Position numbers and translations under genes: made by a program
Notes under the pieces: model-generated
The model's database searches: none
Told to the model about the DNA's origin: nothing
Seen by the model: only the letters and a program-made list of their open reading frames with translations
DNA from: Acidobacteriota bacterium
GTDB taxonomy: Bacteria; Acidobacteriota; Thermoanaerobaculia; UBA5066; Gp7-AA6
Direction: 5' to 3'
Assembly (NCBI GenBank): GCA_020199905.1
Contig: JAIVJS010000076.1
Coordinates: 18,789-82,788 of the forward strand
DNA length: 64,000 nt
Shown: positions 1 to 8,306 of the stretch, one piece after another
Position numbering within the stretch: the first letter of the stretch is position 1
How the letters are laid out: each line of letters begins with the position of its first letter

Positions 1-8
1 TTTTTGGT

Positions 9-977
9 ATGCGCCGCCGCCTCCCGTTCGCTCTGGCCGCGGCGGGCGCGGCCGCCTGGGTCGGCGCCTCCTGGATCGTGGCGCGCACCCTCGCGCGGCG
101 GCTGATCTCGCCCGATGGCCTGACGCCGTGCCAGGCGAGCCGCGAGGGCCTGCTTTCCGGCCTGACGGCGGCCGGCGCCCGAGTGCTCGACTACCGGTTT
201 GCCGGATCGACGCGGCAGCCCGAGGAGCTTTGCGCGATTCTGGCCACGCCGGCCACGGGACTCTCGACCCGCACGATCGTCTTTCTGCACGGCAAAGGCG
301 GCAGCGCCGCCGAATGGGCGCCGGACGCTCTTCGCGCCGTCGAGCTCGGTTACAACGCGCTGGTGCCGGATCTGCGAGGCCACCGGCCGAGCGGCGGAGA
401 GTTCATCACCTACGGCCTTCTCGAGCGCGAAGACCTGAATGCCGCGGTCGCCGCCGCGGAGGAGCGCTTCGGCCTCGCCGCGTCACGAATGGCCGTGCAC
501 TCCTGCTCCGCGGGCTCGTCGACCGCGCTCGTCTGGGCGGCGGACGAGCCCCGCGTGCGGGGGATCTGGCTCGAATCCCCCTTCGCCGACGCGCGGGAGA
601 TGGCCCGCCACTACCTCGGCATCCTGACCGGTCTGCCGCGCCCGTTCCTCGGCCTGACCACCACGTTCGCGGTGCGACGCGCCCTGAGGAAGCTTCGGGA
701 CACGCTCGGGGTCACGCCGGAGGAGATCCTCGCGTCCGATCCGCTGCGATCCGCCTCCCGGGTGCGTGTCCCGGTCCATGTCGTGTTCGGAGACGAAGAC
801 TTTCTCGTTCCCGCCCGTTTTACGCAGCGCCTCATCGACGCGCTCCCCCCGGGGACCACGCTCTGGAATCCGCGGGGCGCGGGCCACTGCCACCACGGCA
901 ACGAGGCGCAGAAGATCAACGAGCGCGAGTACGTCGAGAGGTGGATCGCTTTTTTCGAGAGGGTGCTGGGCCGGTAA
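9..977 (+). CDS. Alpha/beta hydrolase, membrane-anchored or exported
   Basis: Predicted 322-residue serine hydrolase of the alpha/beta fold. An Arg-rich start followed by an Ala-rich hydrophobic stretch (about residues 5-27) looks like a signal anchor. The oxyanion segment FLHGKGGSA lies near residue 92. The nucleophile is probably Ser167 in HSCSAGSS, a variant of GxSxG in which the first Gly is Ser. Candidate acid residues are Asp262/Asp264 in FGDEDFLVP, and the base is His293 in GAGHCHHG. The triad order Ser-Asp-His is normal for the fold. The substrate cannot be told. Related proteins are usually annotated as BAAT/S9-like hydrolases. The ATG lies nine bases into the window, so an upstream partner, if any, is not visible. 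Confidence 0.8.
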   Translation: MRRRLPFALAAAGAAAWVGASWIVARTLARRLISPDGLTPCQASREGLLSGLTAAGARVLDYRFAGSTRQPEELCAILATPATGLSTRTIVFLHGKGGSAAEWAPDALRAVELGYNALVPDLRGHRPSGGEFITYGLLEREDLNAAVAAAEERFGLAASRMAVHSCSAGSSTALVWAADEPRVRGIWLESPFADAREMARHYLGILTGLPRPFLGLTTTFAVRRALRKLRDTLGVTPEEILASDPLRSASRVRVPVHVVFGDEDFLVPARFTQRLIDALPPGTTLWNPRGAGHCHHGNEAQKINEREYVERWIAFFERVLGR

Positions 978-984
978 ACCGCCG

Positions 985-1064
985 TCAGTTCTCAGTTTTC
1001 GGTTTCGGTTTTCGGTTTTCGGTTTTTGGGCGATCGGTTTGAACGCTCGCGCTCAACGCTCCAT
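985..1064. repeat. Period-7 spacer repeat (cggtttt and aacgctc units)
   Basis: The spacer after the hydrolase reads as successive 7-base units of the type cagtttt, cggtttc, ggttttc, ggttttc, and then gaacgct, cgcgctc, aacgctc. It lies between two convergent genes. It belongs to the window-wide family of heptad spacers. Confidence 0.75.
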
Positions 1065-1069
1065 CCGTC

Positions 1070-2041
1070 CTAAATGACCCGATTCCGGCCCCGCGACTTG
1101 GCTTCGTAAAGGCTCGCGTCGGCGCGGGCGATCGCCGGACCCGGCTCGTCCTCGCCGAGCTCGAGCTCGGCCACGCCGGCGGAAATCGTGACCTGCCCGA
1201 GGTCGCCCACCCGGAGCTCTTCGATGGCGCGCCGGACGCGCTCCGCGAACAGACGCGCGCCGTCCAGTCCGACGCCGGTCAGGATGACGAGAAATTCCTC
1301 GCCGCCCCATCGGACCGCCGTGTCCCCGCCGCGGGGCAGGCCGGACATGCAGCGGCTCACCTCGCGCAGCACCGCGTCTCCCGCCAGGTGCCCGTGGGAG
1401 TCGTTGACGCGCTTGAAATGGTCCACGTCGAAGAGCACGAAGGCGAGCGGCCGCCCGTATCGCCGCGCATCGCGAATCTCGCGGAGGGCCGACTGTTCGC
1501 CGGCCTTGCGGTTCTCGAGCCCCGTCAGCTCGTCGATCAACGCGCGCTGTTCGCGGCCGGACGCAAGATCGGAATCCGCGCTGATGTCGTTGAAGAGGAT
1601 CAGCACGCCGTGTCCGCTGGGGAGCCGGACAGGCTTGCTCACCCAGCGCAGGGACCGCCACTGCGGGAACTGGATCTCGAACTCTCCGCGCGCCTCTTCC
1701 ACGGCGGCATGGGAGTCCTTCGTGCTCCGATCCAGGAAGTCCGGCGGCTCATTGGAGGATCTCCGGAGATCGCGGACGAACTGTTCTCGCGTCATCCGCT
1801 GCAGCCGCTCGGACGGGATGTCGAAGGCGGCGGCGATCGCCGGGTTGGCGAAGAGGACCCGGTCCGCGTCGAGCAGCAGGACGCCCCCTTCCAGACGCGA
1901 GAACGCCGCCTGAAGCGCCCCGTGGGAGGCCTCGAGCGTCCGGCGGAGCGCGCGCTCGGCGCGCAGCTCCTCACGCAGGCGGGCGACCTCGTCCACCGCG
2001 CTGATACCCGTCAATTGAGGGCCTTCGGCCATTTCTTCCAT
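1070..2041 (-). CDS. PAS-GGDEF diguanylate cyclase
   Basis: Makes cyclic di-GMP from two GTP. An N-terminal coiled-coil-like segment (Glu/Arg/Leu rich) is followed by a PAS domain (about residues 45-160) and a C-terminal GGDEF domain. The signature is GGEEF at about residues 246-250, an active variant. The metal-binding DVDHFK and the DELTG helix lie upstream. An RGGD motif exactly five residues before GGEEF is the product-inhibition I-site, so feedback inhibition is expected. There is no membrane segment, so it should be cytoplasmic; the PAS ligand is unknown. I chose the ATG at 2041 because CGAGG lies six bases upstream. A GTG at 2059 would add six residues. Confidence 0.9.
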   Translation of the reverse strand: MEEMAEGPQLTGISAVDEVARLREELRAERALRRTLEASHGALQAAFSRLEGGVLLLDADRVLFANPAIAAAFDIPSERLQRMTREQFVRDLRRSSNEPPDFLDRSTKDSHAAVEEARGEFEIQFPQWRSLRWVSKPVRLPSGHGVLILFNDISADSDLASGREQRALIDELTGLENRKAGEQSALREIRDARRYGRPLAFVLFDVDHFKRVNDSHGHLAGDAVLREVSRCMSGLPRGGDTAVRWGGEEFLVILTGVGLDGARLFAERVRRAIEELRVGDLGQVTISAGVAELELGEDEPGPAIARADASLYEAKSRGRNRVI

Positions 2042-2089
2042 CTTAGCCCTCGTGTCCACACGGCGTTGGCGTCTTCCGGTCCCCTCCGA

Positions 2090-2120
2090 ACGCTCAACGC
2101 TGAACGCTCAACGCTCAACC
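2090..2120. repeat. Period-7 spacer repeat (caacgct units)
   Basis: Four 7-base units (gaacgct, caacgct, gaacgct, caacgct) lie between rlmN and the diguanylate cyclase and overlap the rlmN stop codon. The 31 bases are the exact reverse complement of 47565-47595. Confidence 0.85.
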
Positions 2121-3266
2121 CCGCGTACGGCGCGGATCCTCCGTCCTCCCTTTGAGCTGCCCGCAGGCGGCGTTCGCGTCCGGCCCGCGGCTCCTGCGCA
2201 CGGTGACCGGCAGACCGCCGGCCGAAAGCCGCGCCGCGAAGCGGTCGATCGCGTCTTCGGACGGTCGTTTCCAGCCCGGCAGGTAGACAGGGTCCTCGTT
2301 CAAGGGAATCACGTTGACCTTCACGCGGAGCCCGGCAAGAAGCCGCGTGAGCCGCCCGGCATTCTCCGGAGAGTCGTTCACGCCGGCGATCAGGACGTAC
2401 TCCGCCGTCATTCGCCGGTGCGATTCGAGCGGCCACGCGCGCATCGCGGCGACGACGCCCTCCAGCGGATGCGTGCGCGTGATGGGCATCAGCCGCGAGC
2501 GGGTCTCGGAGTCCGCAGCGTTGATCGACACCGCGAGGTTCGGCCGGCGCTCGCGGGAGGCGAAGCGTGCGAAGGCCGGAGTGATGCCCGACGTCGAGAC
2601 AGTCACGCGGCGCGGAGAAACCCTCTCGAAGAGGAGATCGAGAGCTCGCGATACACCGTCGGGGTTCAGGAACGGCTCTCCCATCCCCATGAAGACGATG
2701 CGCAGGCCGTCGAAGGACCGGCCGGCGTCGTCGAGCACCGCGTAGAGCTGTCCGAGGATCTCGCCCGCCGTCAGGTTGCGCCCGGCTCCGAGCCGCCCCG
2801 TCACGCAGAACGCGCAGTCGACCGCGCAGCCCGTCTGCGAGGAGAGACAGATGGTGAACTTAGCCAGCGGCGCCGCCGCTCCGGCGAAGGGGCGGGCGCG
2901 GAGGGCCGGAGCCGCTCCCGGGTGCGCGCGCGCATCCTCGAACTCGTTCGCCTCCGAAAACGACCGCGTTCCGGGCATGAAGACCGCCTCGATGAGCGCT
3001 CCATCCGCCAGCCGAAGCCCGTATTTCACGCTCCCGTCGGACGAGGGATCGCGCCGCGCTATGGAAGGAAGGAAAAGCGGCACGTCGCTGGCCAGACGCT
3101 CCCGCAGGCCTCCGGGCAGTTCCCTGACGAGTCCGTAGTCGCGATCCCCCTTCCGGTGCAGCGCGTCGAAGATCTGCCGACCCCGGTAGCGAGGCAGCGA
3201 CCAGGAGCCGGCGAGGTCCTCCCACTCGGAAACGGTCGCGCCCAGGGGATCGAACGGGGAGGTCAT
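2115..3266 (-). CDS. rlmN: Dual-specificity rRNA/tRNA adenine-C2 methyltransferase RlmN
   Basis: Radical SAM enzyme that methylates C2 of A2503 in 23S rRNA and A37 in some tRNAs. In the 383-residue product the [4Fe-4S] ligands are Cys147, Cys151 and Cys154 (CAVDCAFC). The two functional cysteines are present: Cys140 in FTICLSSQ (E. coli Cys118) and the methyl-carrying Cys368 in NAACGQL (E. coli Cys355). The SAM-binding MGMGEPF motif is clear. Compared with E. coli there are about 28 extra residues (roughly 105-135, rich in Ala/Arg/Pro) just before Cys140. The ATG at 3266 matches the family start; the open frame continues further upstream but without homology. The gene stands alone between two heptad spacers. 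Confidence 0.95.
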   Translation of the reverse strand: MTSPFDPLGATVSEWEDLAGSWSLPRYRGRQIFDALHRKGDRDYGLVRELPGGLRERLASDVPLFLPSIARRDPSSDGSVKYGLRLADGALIEAVFMPGTRSFSEANEFEDARAHPGAAPALRARPFAGAAAPLAKFTICLSSQTGCAVDCAFCVTGRLGAGRNLTAGEILGQLYAVLDDAGRSFDGLRIVFMGMGEPFLNPDGVSRALDLLFERVSPRRVTVSTSGITPAFARFASRERRPNLAVSINAADSETRSRLMPITRTHPLEGVVAAMRAWPLESHRRMTAEYVLIAGVNDSPENAGRLTRLLAGLRVKVNVIPLNEDPVYLPGWKRPSEDAIDRFAARLSAGGLPVTVRRSRGPDANAACGQLKGRTEDPRRTRG

Positions 3267-3283
3267 GAAGAGGAAGGTATCAG

Positions 3284-3320
3284 CCGAAAACTGAGGACCG
3301 AAAACTGAAACTGAAAACTG
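3284..3320. repeat. Period-7 spacer repeat (ctgaaaa units)
   Basis: Degenerate 7-base units of the ccgaaaa / ctgaaac type fill the 59-base gap between rlmN and the next gene upstream. Confidence 0.7.
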
Positions 3321-3325
3321 TCCCG

Positions 3326-3712
3326 CTATTCGCTCCGGGAGCGGACGGCCTTTCTCGCGGGCGTGGCGCGGCGGCGGACCGGACGGCGGGATCGCACCTT
3401 GCGGGTGGGATCGATGCCGAGCGATTTCAACAGACGGAGGTCCTTGACGTTGATCCGGAACGCGGCGCGTTCCTCGACCAGCATGTCCTCCGCGTCCTTG
3501 CCGGACGAGACGGCGGTGAGGCGCCGCCGGCCGCCGGCGCGCGGCTCGCGCTTGTTCACGCCGACCTTCGCGTCGAGCACCATGTAGAGGTTGTATCCCT
3601 CGTCGCGGATGCGCTGAATCGACTCGTGCACGCGACCAGAGCCCGAGATGGACTCGTTGATCGCCTGCCCGAGCTCCTTCAACATCTGGCGGAGGTGTTC
3701 GTTCAATTCCAT
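3326..3712 (-). CDS. Hypothetical protein with basic C-terminal tail
   Basis: Predicted 128-residue cytoplasmic protein that I do not recognise. The first 60 residues are predicted helical, ending in EGYNLYMVLDAKVG. The middle is mixed and includes KDLRLLKSLGIDP. The last 28 residues are almost all Arg, Lys, Ala and Pro, a nucleic-acid-binding type of tail seen in many ribosome- or DNA-associated proteins. There are no cysteines, signal peptide or membrane segment. It is on the same strand as rlmN, 59 bases upstream of it, so co-transcription is possible. Codon use matches its neighbours, which supports a real gene. Confidence 0.6.
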   Translation of the reverse strand: MELNEHLRQMLKELGQAINESISGSGRVHESIQRIRDEGYNLYMVLDAKVGVNKREPRAGGRRRLTAVSSGKDAEDMLVEERAAFRINVKDLRLLKSLGIDPTRKVRSRRPVRRRATPARKAVRSRSE

Positions 3713-3777
3713 GGCCGCGGCGATTATCGCTTCGCCTTCTCGGAAGCGTCAAGGCTGCCAGCGGACAGGTTTGCTGT

Positions 3778-3860
3778 TATAATCGGCGCGCTTTCGACCT
3801 CCGCGAATGCGCCGTTTTTCCGGCGCGTTTCTTCCGCGAAGCGACCGCCTACCGCCCTGA
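3778..3860 (+). promoter_or_regulatory. thrC promoter and possible leader ORF with hairpin
   Basis: A consensus TATAAT lies at 3778-3783. A 17-codon ORF begins with ATG at 3807 and stops at 3858-3860. It contains a hairpin with arms GCGCCG (3809-3814) and CGGCGC (3821-3826) around a T-rich loop. The leader reaches thrC at 3889. The peptide has no Thr or Ile codons, so classical attenuation is not supported. The hairpin may still matter. Confidence 0.4.
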
Positions 3861-3888
3861 TAGCCTGCCGCCGAAAAGACTGACAAGC

Positions 3889-5067
3889 ATGGCGATCGAG
3901 TCCTCCGCCTCTCCGAGCCCGGCGTTCTCGTCGTTCACTCACCTCGAGTGCACGCGGTGCGGAGAGCGTCTCGCCAGGGACGGCGGCGCCAATCTCTGCC
4001 CGCGTTGCCGCGGCCCGCTCTTCGCCCGGTACGCGCCGCCGCGGCTCGATCGCGCCGGAGTCTCCGGACGCGCGCGGTCCATGTGGCGATGGCACGAGAT
4101 GATGCCGGTCGGCGATCCCTCGAACGTCGTGTCGCTCGGCGAAGGCGGAACTCCCCTGCTCTCCGCGCCGAGGCTCGGAGCGAAGGCGGGATTCACGGAC
4201 CTCTGGATCAAGGACGAGGGCAACAATCCCTCCGGCTCGTTCAAGGCGCGCGGGCTCTCGGCGGCGGTCTCCCGCGCCCTGGAGCTCGGCCACACCGCGA
4301 TCGCCGTGCCCACCGCGGGAAACGCGGGAGGTGCCGCCGCCGCATATGCCGCCCGCGCGGGCCTCGCGTGCCACGTCTTCATGCCCGCCGACACGCCGCC
4401 CGTGTTTCGCGTCGAGTGCGAGCGATACGGCGCGGCGGTCACCATGGTGGACGGGCTGATCGACGCGTGCGGAAGGCTCGTCGCGGAGCGCGCTCCGCTC
4501 GAAGGCTGGCACGACGTTTCGACTCTCAAGGAGCCGTACCGGGTCGAGGGGAAGAAGACCATGGGATACGAGCTCGCCGAGGAATTCGGCTGGGAGCTGC
4601 CGGACGCCGTCCTGTACCCGACCGGCGGAGGCACCGGCCTGATCGGCATGTGGAAGGCGTTCGAGGAGATGGAGGCGCTCGGCTGGATCGGGCCGAAACG
4701 TCCCCGGATGTTCTCAGTGCAGGCGGCCGGGTGCGCCCCGATCGTCCGCGCGTTCGAGGAGGGAAAGCCCGTTTCCGAAAAGTGGGAGAACGCCGCCACG
4801 TACGCCTCCGGCCTGCGGGTCCCCAAGGCGTACGCGGACGATCTGATCCTCTCCGCCGTGCGGGCGTCCGGTGGAATCGCCATCGCGGTCGAGGACGAGG
4901 CGATGCGGCGCGCGAGCGACGAGATCGGCGGCTCGGAGGGTCTCTTCGTCGCGCCGGAAGGGGGCGCCGTCTGGGCCGCCGCGAAGGCTTTGAAAATTTC
5001 GGCCGACCTCGATCCGCTTGCGCGGATCGTGCTGTTCAACACGGGGAGCGGCTTCAAGTACCTCTAA
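3889..5067 (+). CDS. thrC: Threonine synthase
   Basis: PLP enzyme converting O-phosphohomoserine to threonine. The 392-residue protein begins with a zinc-ribbon-like pair, CTRC (21-24) and CPRC (37-40), typical of the shorter bacterial/archaeal threonine synthases. The substrate loop GEGGTPLL follows. The PLP lysine is Lys119 in NPSGSFKARG. The phosphate-binding glycine loop TAGNAGGAAAAYA and a GGGTGL loop are present, and the length is normal. It is preceded by a TATAAT promoter and a short leader, and followed by a heptad spacer and another TATAAT box, so it is probably monocistronic. Confidence 0.93.
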   Translation: MAIESSASPSPAFSSFTHLECTRCGERLARDGGANLCPRCRGPLFARYAPPRLDRAGVSGRARSMWRWHEMMPVGDPSNVVSLGEGGTPLLSAPRLGAKAGFTDLWIKDEGNNPSGSFKARGLSAAVSRALELGHTAIAVPTAGNAGGAAAAYAARAGLACHVFMPADTPPVFRVECERYGAAVTMVDGLIDACGRLVAERAPLEGWHDVSTLKEPYRVEGKKTMGYELAEEFGWELPDAVLYPTGGGTGLIGMWKAFEEMEALGWIGPKRPRMFSVQAAGCAPIVRAFEEGKPVSEKWENAATYASGLRVPKAYADDLILSAVRASGGIAIAVEDEAMRRASDEIGGSEGLFVAPEGGAVWAAAKALKISADLDPLARIVLFNTGSGFKYL

Positions 5068-5073
5068 AACGGA

Positions 5074-5094
5074 AGGCGGGAGGCGGCAGGCGGT
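5074..5094. repeat. Period-7 spacer repeat (aggcggg units)
   Basis: Three 7-base units (aggcggg, aggcggc, aggcggt) lie directly after thrC. Confidence 0.7.
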
Positions 5095-5106
5095 GCGCCG
5101 CGCCCG

Positions 5107-5112
5107 TATAAT
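5107..5112 (+). promoter_or_regulatory. -10 box of a probable leaderless promoter
   Basis: TATAAT ends ten bases before the ATG at 5123. Transcription would therefore start within a few bases of the start codon, and there is no Shine-Dalgarno sequence. The box and start are nearly identical to those of dxr (45652-45631, minus strand). Confidence 0.6.
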
Positions 5113-5122
5113 CTCCGGTTCC

Positions 5123-7717
5123 ATGAAATACGGCTCCGTGCGGTCCCGTCTCGACCCGATCCTTCCGACGGTGGAAAGGCCCGGGCGCTACATCGGGATC
5201 GAACGGAACGTGACCCGCAAGGATCTCTCGAAGGCCGCGGTGACGCTCGCCCTCGCGTTTCCCGACACGTACGAAATCGGGATGAGCCACACGGGCCTGA
5301 AGATCCTGTACGAGCTCGTCAACCGCCGGCCGGAGCTCGCGTGCGAGCGCGTCTACGCCCCCTGGACGGACCTCGAAGCCAAGATGCGCGCCGGCGGCAT
5401 TCCCCTCTTCTCGACCGAGTCTTTCGCGCCCGCGGCCGACTTCGACGTGGTGGGCTTTTCGCTCCAGGCTGAGGTCAACTATTCGAACATCCTGAACATG
5501 CTTGACCTCGCCGGGATCCCGGTGTGGCAGCGCGATCGAGGCGACGCGGATCCGCTGGTGCTGGGCGGCGGACCGTGCACCGCCAACCCGGAGCCGATCG
5601 CCGATTTCTTCGATGCGTTCCTGATCGGCGACGCCGAGGAAGCGCTCCTGCGGTTCCTCGACGCGTACCGCGAGGCGCGCGATGCGGGCCTTGCGCGGGG
5701 GGATCTCCTCGCCCGCCTCTCGCAGATCGAGGGCATCTACGTCCCGTCCTTCTACGACGTGGCGTACTCCGAGGACGGCCGCATTTCTGCGATCACGCGC
5801 AACGACCCGCGAGCGCCCGAGAACCCGAAGCGCACCTGGGTGCCGGTCTTGAAACCCGAGTACTACCCCGAGAAGCCGATGGTGCCCTCGGTCGAGATCG
5901 TGCAGGACCGCCTGGGGCTCGAGGTCATGCGCGGCTGCACGCAGGGATGCCGCTTCTGCCAGGCCGGGTACTGGTACCGGCCGGTGCGCGAGCTCGATCC
6001 CGACGACGTCGCGGCGATGACGACGAAGTTCATCGCGGAATCCGGCTGGAGCGAGGTGGGGCTGCTGTCTCTCTCGACCGCCGATTACTCTCAGATCGAG
6101 CCGCTCGTGAAATGCCTCGCCCCGCAACTCTCGGACCGCCGCGTCTCGATCTCCCTCCCGTCGCTTCGCGCCGAGGCCTTCTCCGTGGGCCTCGCCGACG
6201 CGGTGTCCGAAGTGCGCAAGTCCGGGTTCACGTTCGCTCCGGAAACCGGGTCCGACCGGCTGCGGCGCGTCATCAACAAGACGTTCACCAACGCCGACAT
6301 GGTCCAGGCGGCGGACTTCGCGTTCTCGAGGGGATGGGACCTGATCAAGGTGTACACGATGATCGGGCTGCCGACCGAGACGTCTTCCGACCTCGACGAG
6401 CTGGTCACACTCGTCGAGAACATCCTCAAGCAGGGCCGCCGCCACGGGCGCAAGGAAGTCAACGTGTCCGTGGGCTCGTTCGTCCCGAAGTCATGGACGC
6501 CCTTCCAGTGGGCGCCGTTCGACGGCGTCGCGGTCCTCGAGCGAAAGCTCGCGTATCTGAAGGACCGCTTCCGGAGCGTCCGCGGCGCGAAGCTCAAGTG
6601 GCACGAGCCCCGGGAGGCGGAGATCGAGTGCGTGCTGTCGCGCGGCGACCGGCGCATGGGTCGTGTGCTCCATACCGCCTGGACGTCCGGGGTCCGATTC
6701 GACGGCTGGAGCGAGCACTTCCGGCACGACCTCTGGATGAAGGCGTTCGAGGCGGAAGGCATCTCGAAGGAAAGCTACCTCCGGGCGTATGAGCTGGATG
6801 AGATTCTCCCCTGGGACATCCTGGACGTCTCCATCCGCAAGCGTTTCCTCCAGATCGAGCTCATCAAGGCGAAGAAGGAGATGCGCACGGAGGATTGCAA
6901 GTGGGGGCACTGCTACGCGTGCGGCGTCCCCGGCAACGGCGAGGACACCGTGCTCGCGGCGGCCATGGCGGGCCGCCTGCCCGCGGCGATGGATGCCGCC
7001 CGCGCGTCGGACCCCGCGTCGTACCGCGACGTCGCGAAAGGCGCCGCGTACCGCCAGAAGGCGCTTCCGGACCTGCCGTCCGCCGCCCGCGGACCGCGCG
7101 TCTTCACGGGAACGCCTCGCCGCAACCGCGTCTCGTTCCAGAAGACAGGCGACGCGCGTTTTCTCTCGCACCGCAACACGATGGACGTCTTCGAGCGCGC
7201 CATCCGGGCGGCGGGGCTTCCGGCGCGTTACAGCGAGGGGTTCAACCCGCACATGAGGCTCTCGATGGGGCCGGCCCTCCCGCTCGGCCTCGAGAGCCTC
7301 CACGAAGTCTTCGACGTCGAGACCGTCGCGCCCTTCCCCGAAGACGCGGCCGGGCAAATCGAGGCGAAGCTGCCGCCCGGGATCGCCGTGCTCGAGGTGC
7401 GCGAGCTGGGTCCGGCCGAGCGCGCGCTCTCGCGCTCCGTCAAGGGCGCCCGGTACGCGGTGCGCCTCGCGTCGGAGGAGCAGATCGCCCGAGCCGGCGA
7501 CGCCGTGGCCAACGGATGGAGCGAGGCGGTCCCGGCCCTGCGCGCCCTTTCGCTCGAGACCGGTCCCGCGGGCTCGCGGCTCCTCTTCGAGGTGAACCTC
7601 GACCAGGCCGCGGGCGAGACCTCGACGCCGAAGAAGGTCCTGGAGAAGCTCCTCGCCATCGCGCCGGAAGACCAGGCGACGCTCTCGGTGACACGAGAGG
7701 CGACGGTTTTGGGATAG
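5123..7717 (+). CDS. B12-binding-like radical SAM protein fused to TIGR03936 (DUF2344) domain
   Basis: An 864-residue two-part protein of the TIGR03960 + TIGR03936 type. The N-terminal half resembles the B12-binding radical SAM layout, and the core cluster motif is CTQGCRFC (Cys272, Cys276, Cys279). A later Cys cluster reads CKWGHCYACG near residue 595. The C-terminal 200 residues (from RVSFQKTGDARFLSH) are the DUF2344 domain, fused here as in many bacteria. The family is conserved but its substrate is not established; in some lineages it neighbours RNase G or ribosomal genes, which suggests RNA or translation work. The ATG at 5123 is chosen because it follows TATAAT by ten bases and aligns with family starts. 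Confidence 0.85.
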   Translation: MKYGSVRSRLDPILPTVERPGRYIGIERNVTRKDLSKAAVTLALAFPDTYEIGMSHTGLKILYELVNRRPELACERVYAPWTDLEAKMRAGGIPLFSTESFAPAADFDVVGFSLQAEVNYSNILNMLDLAGIPVWQRDRGDADPLVLGGGPCTANPEPIADFFDAFLIGDAEEALLRFLDAYREARDAGLARGDLLARLSQIEGIYVPSFYDVAYSEDGRISAITRNDPRAPENPKRTWVPVLKPEYYPEKPMVPSVEIVQDRLGLEVMRGCTQGCRFCQAGYWYRPVRELDPDDVAAMTTKFIAESGWSEVGLLSLSTADYSQIEPLVKCLAPQLSDRRVSISLPSLRAEAFSVGLADAVSEVRKSGFTFAPETGSDRLRRVINKTFTNADMVQAADFAFSRGWDLIKVYTMIGLPTETSSDLDELVTLVENILKQGRRHGRKEVNVSVGSFVPKSWTPFQWAPFDGVAVLERKLAYLKDRFRSVRGAKLKWHEPREAEIECVLSRGDRRMGRVLHTAWTSGVRFDGWSEHFRHDLWMKAFEAEGISKESYLRAYELDEILPWDILDVSIRKRFLQIELIKAKKEMRTEDCKWGHCYACGVPGNGEDTVLAAAMAGRLPAAMDAARASDPASYRDVAKGAAYRQKALPDLPSAARGPRVFTGTPRRNRVSFQKTGDARFLSHRNTMDVFERAIRAAGLPARYSEGFNPHMRLSMGPALPLGLESLHEVFDVETVAPFPEDAAGQIEAKLPPGIAVLEVRELGPAERALSRSVKGARYAVRLASEEQIARAGDAVANGWSEAVPALRALSLETGPAGSRLLFEVNLDQAAGETSTPKKVLEKLLAIAPEDQATLSVTREATVLG

Positions 7718-7812
7718 TTGAGAGTCAAGAGTTGCGGGTTGAGAGTCCAGAAGTCGAAAACGAATTCCGGCCTCCTGCACGAACTCTTAACTCATAACTC
7801 TCAACTCTAAAC
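7715..7812. repeat. Facing pair of period-7 repeats
   Basis: The first arm (7715-7750) uses agttgag-type units and the second (7781-7812) uses aactctt, aactcat, aactctc, aactcta. The arms are approximate reverse complements separated by about 30 bases, so the transcript could fold into a long imperfect hairpin. Confidence 0.8.
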
Positions 7813-7813
7813 T
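7808..7813 (+). promoter_or_regulatory. -10 box before the queD-like gene
   Basis: TAAACT ends five bases before the ATG at 7819. It lies in the last heptad unit. There is no ribosome-binding site, so this is a leaderless candidate. Confidence 0.45.
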
Positions 7814-7818
7814 TCCCC

Positions 7819-8196
7819 ATGTACCGCATCACCGTGACGGCGCGCTTCGAGGCCGCGCACAACCTGATCGACTACGCCGGCGGTCCGGAGCCGCTGCACG
7901 GGCATTCTTATCGGGTGGACGCGGTGCTCGAGTCGGAGAAGCTCCAGCAGCACGATCTCGCGGTGGATTTCGTCTCCGGCCGGAACGCTCTCGACGCGAT
8001 CGCGAAAGAGCTCGACTACTCCTACCTGAACGAGCACCCCGCCTTTGCCGGCCGAAACACTTCCGCGGAAAATCTCGCCCGGCATTTCGCCGAGCGGCTC
8101 GACGCGTCGGGAGCGCTCGGCTGGTCTCGCGTCGCGGAGGTCACGGTGTGGGAAGGGCCGGAGAATCGCGCGACGTACGTCCCTCCGCCGAGATGA
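7819..8196 (+). CDS. queD: QueD/6-pyruvoyl-tetrahydropterin synthase family protein lacking the catalytic Cys
   Basis: A 125-residue T-fold protein of the QueD/PTPS family. In E. coli QueD turns dihydroneopterin triphosphate into 6-carboxy-tetrahydropterin, the substrate of QueE. Zinc ligands are visible: His14 in FEAAHNL and two histidines in LHGHSY. The family's active-site Cys, four residues before HGH in E. coli (CGRLHGH), is absent. Here the stretch is GPEPLHGH with Pro at that position and Glu next, and the whole protein has no Cys. PTPS-III proteins, which carry Glu instead of Cys, are a possible parallel. queE and queC lie about 46 kb away. The family is clear; the reaction is uncertain. 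Confidence 0.75.
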   Translation: MYRITVTARFEAAHNLIDYAGGPEPLHGHSYRVDAVLESEKLQQHDLAVDFVSGRNALDAIAKELDYSYLNEHPAFAGRNTSAENLARHFAERLDASGALGWSRVAEVTVWEGPENRATYVPPPR

Positions 8197-8264
8197 GGTT
8201 TACGCCCGTCACCTGCTAGCATCAGCCCGCCCCCCACAGCCGGCACGGCCGGAGAGGAGACGAC

Positions 8265-8306
8265 ATGACTGTCGCGTTCACGCGAAACGGCGCTCGCGCG
8301 AAATGA
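8265..8306 (+). CDS. 13-codon leader ORF coupled to GNAT gene
   Basis: A tiny reading frame of 13 codons (starting MTVAFTRNG) follows the strong ribosome-binding sequence GGAGAGGAG by a few bases. It ends in a TGA that overlaps the ATG of the acetyltransferase gene (ATGA). A TAGCAT box lies upstream at 8217-8222. The layout is that of a translational coupler or leader peptide. The peptide itself has no recognisable feature. Confidence 0.4.
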   Translation: MTVAFTRNGARAK

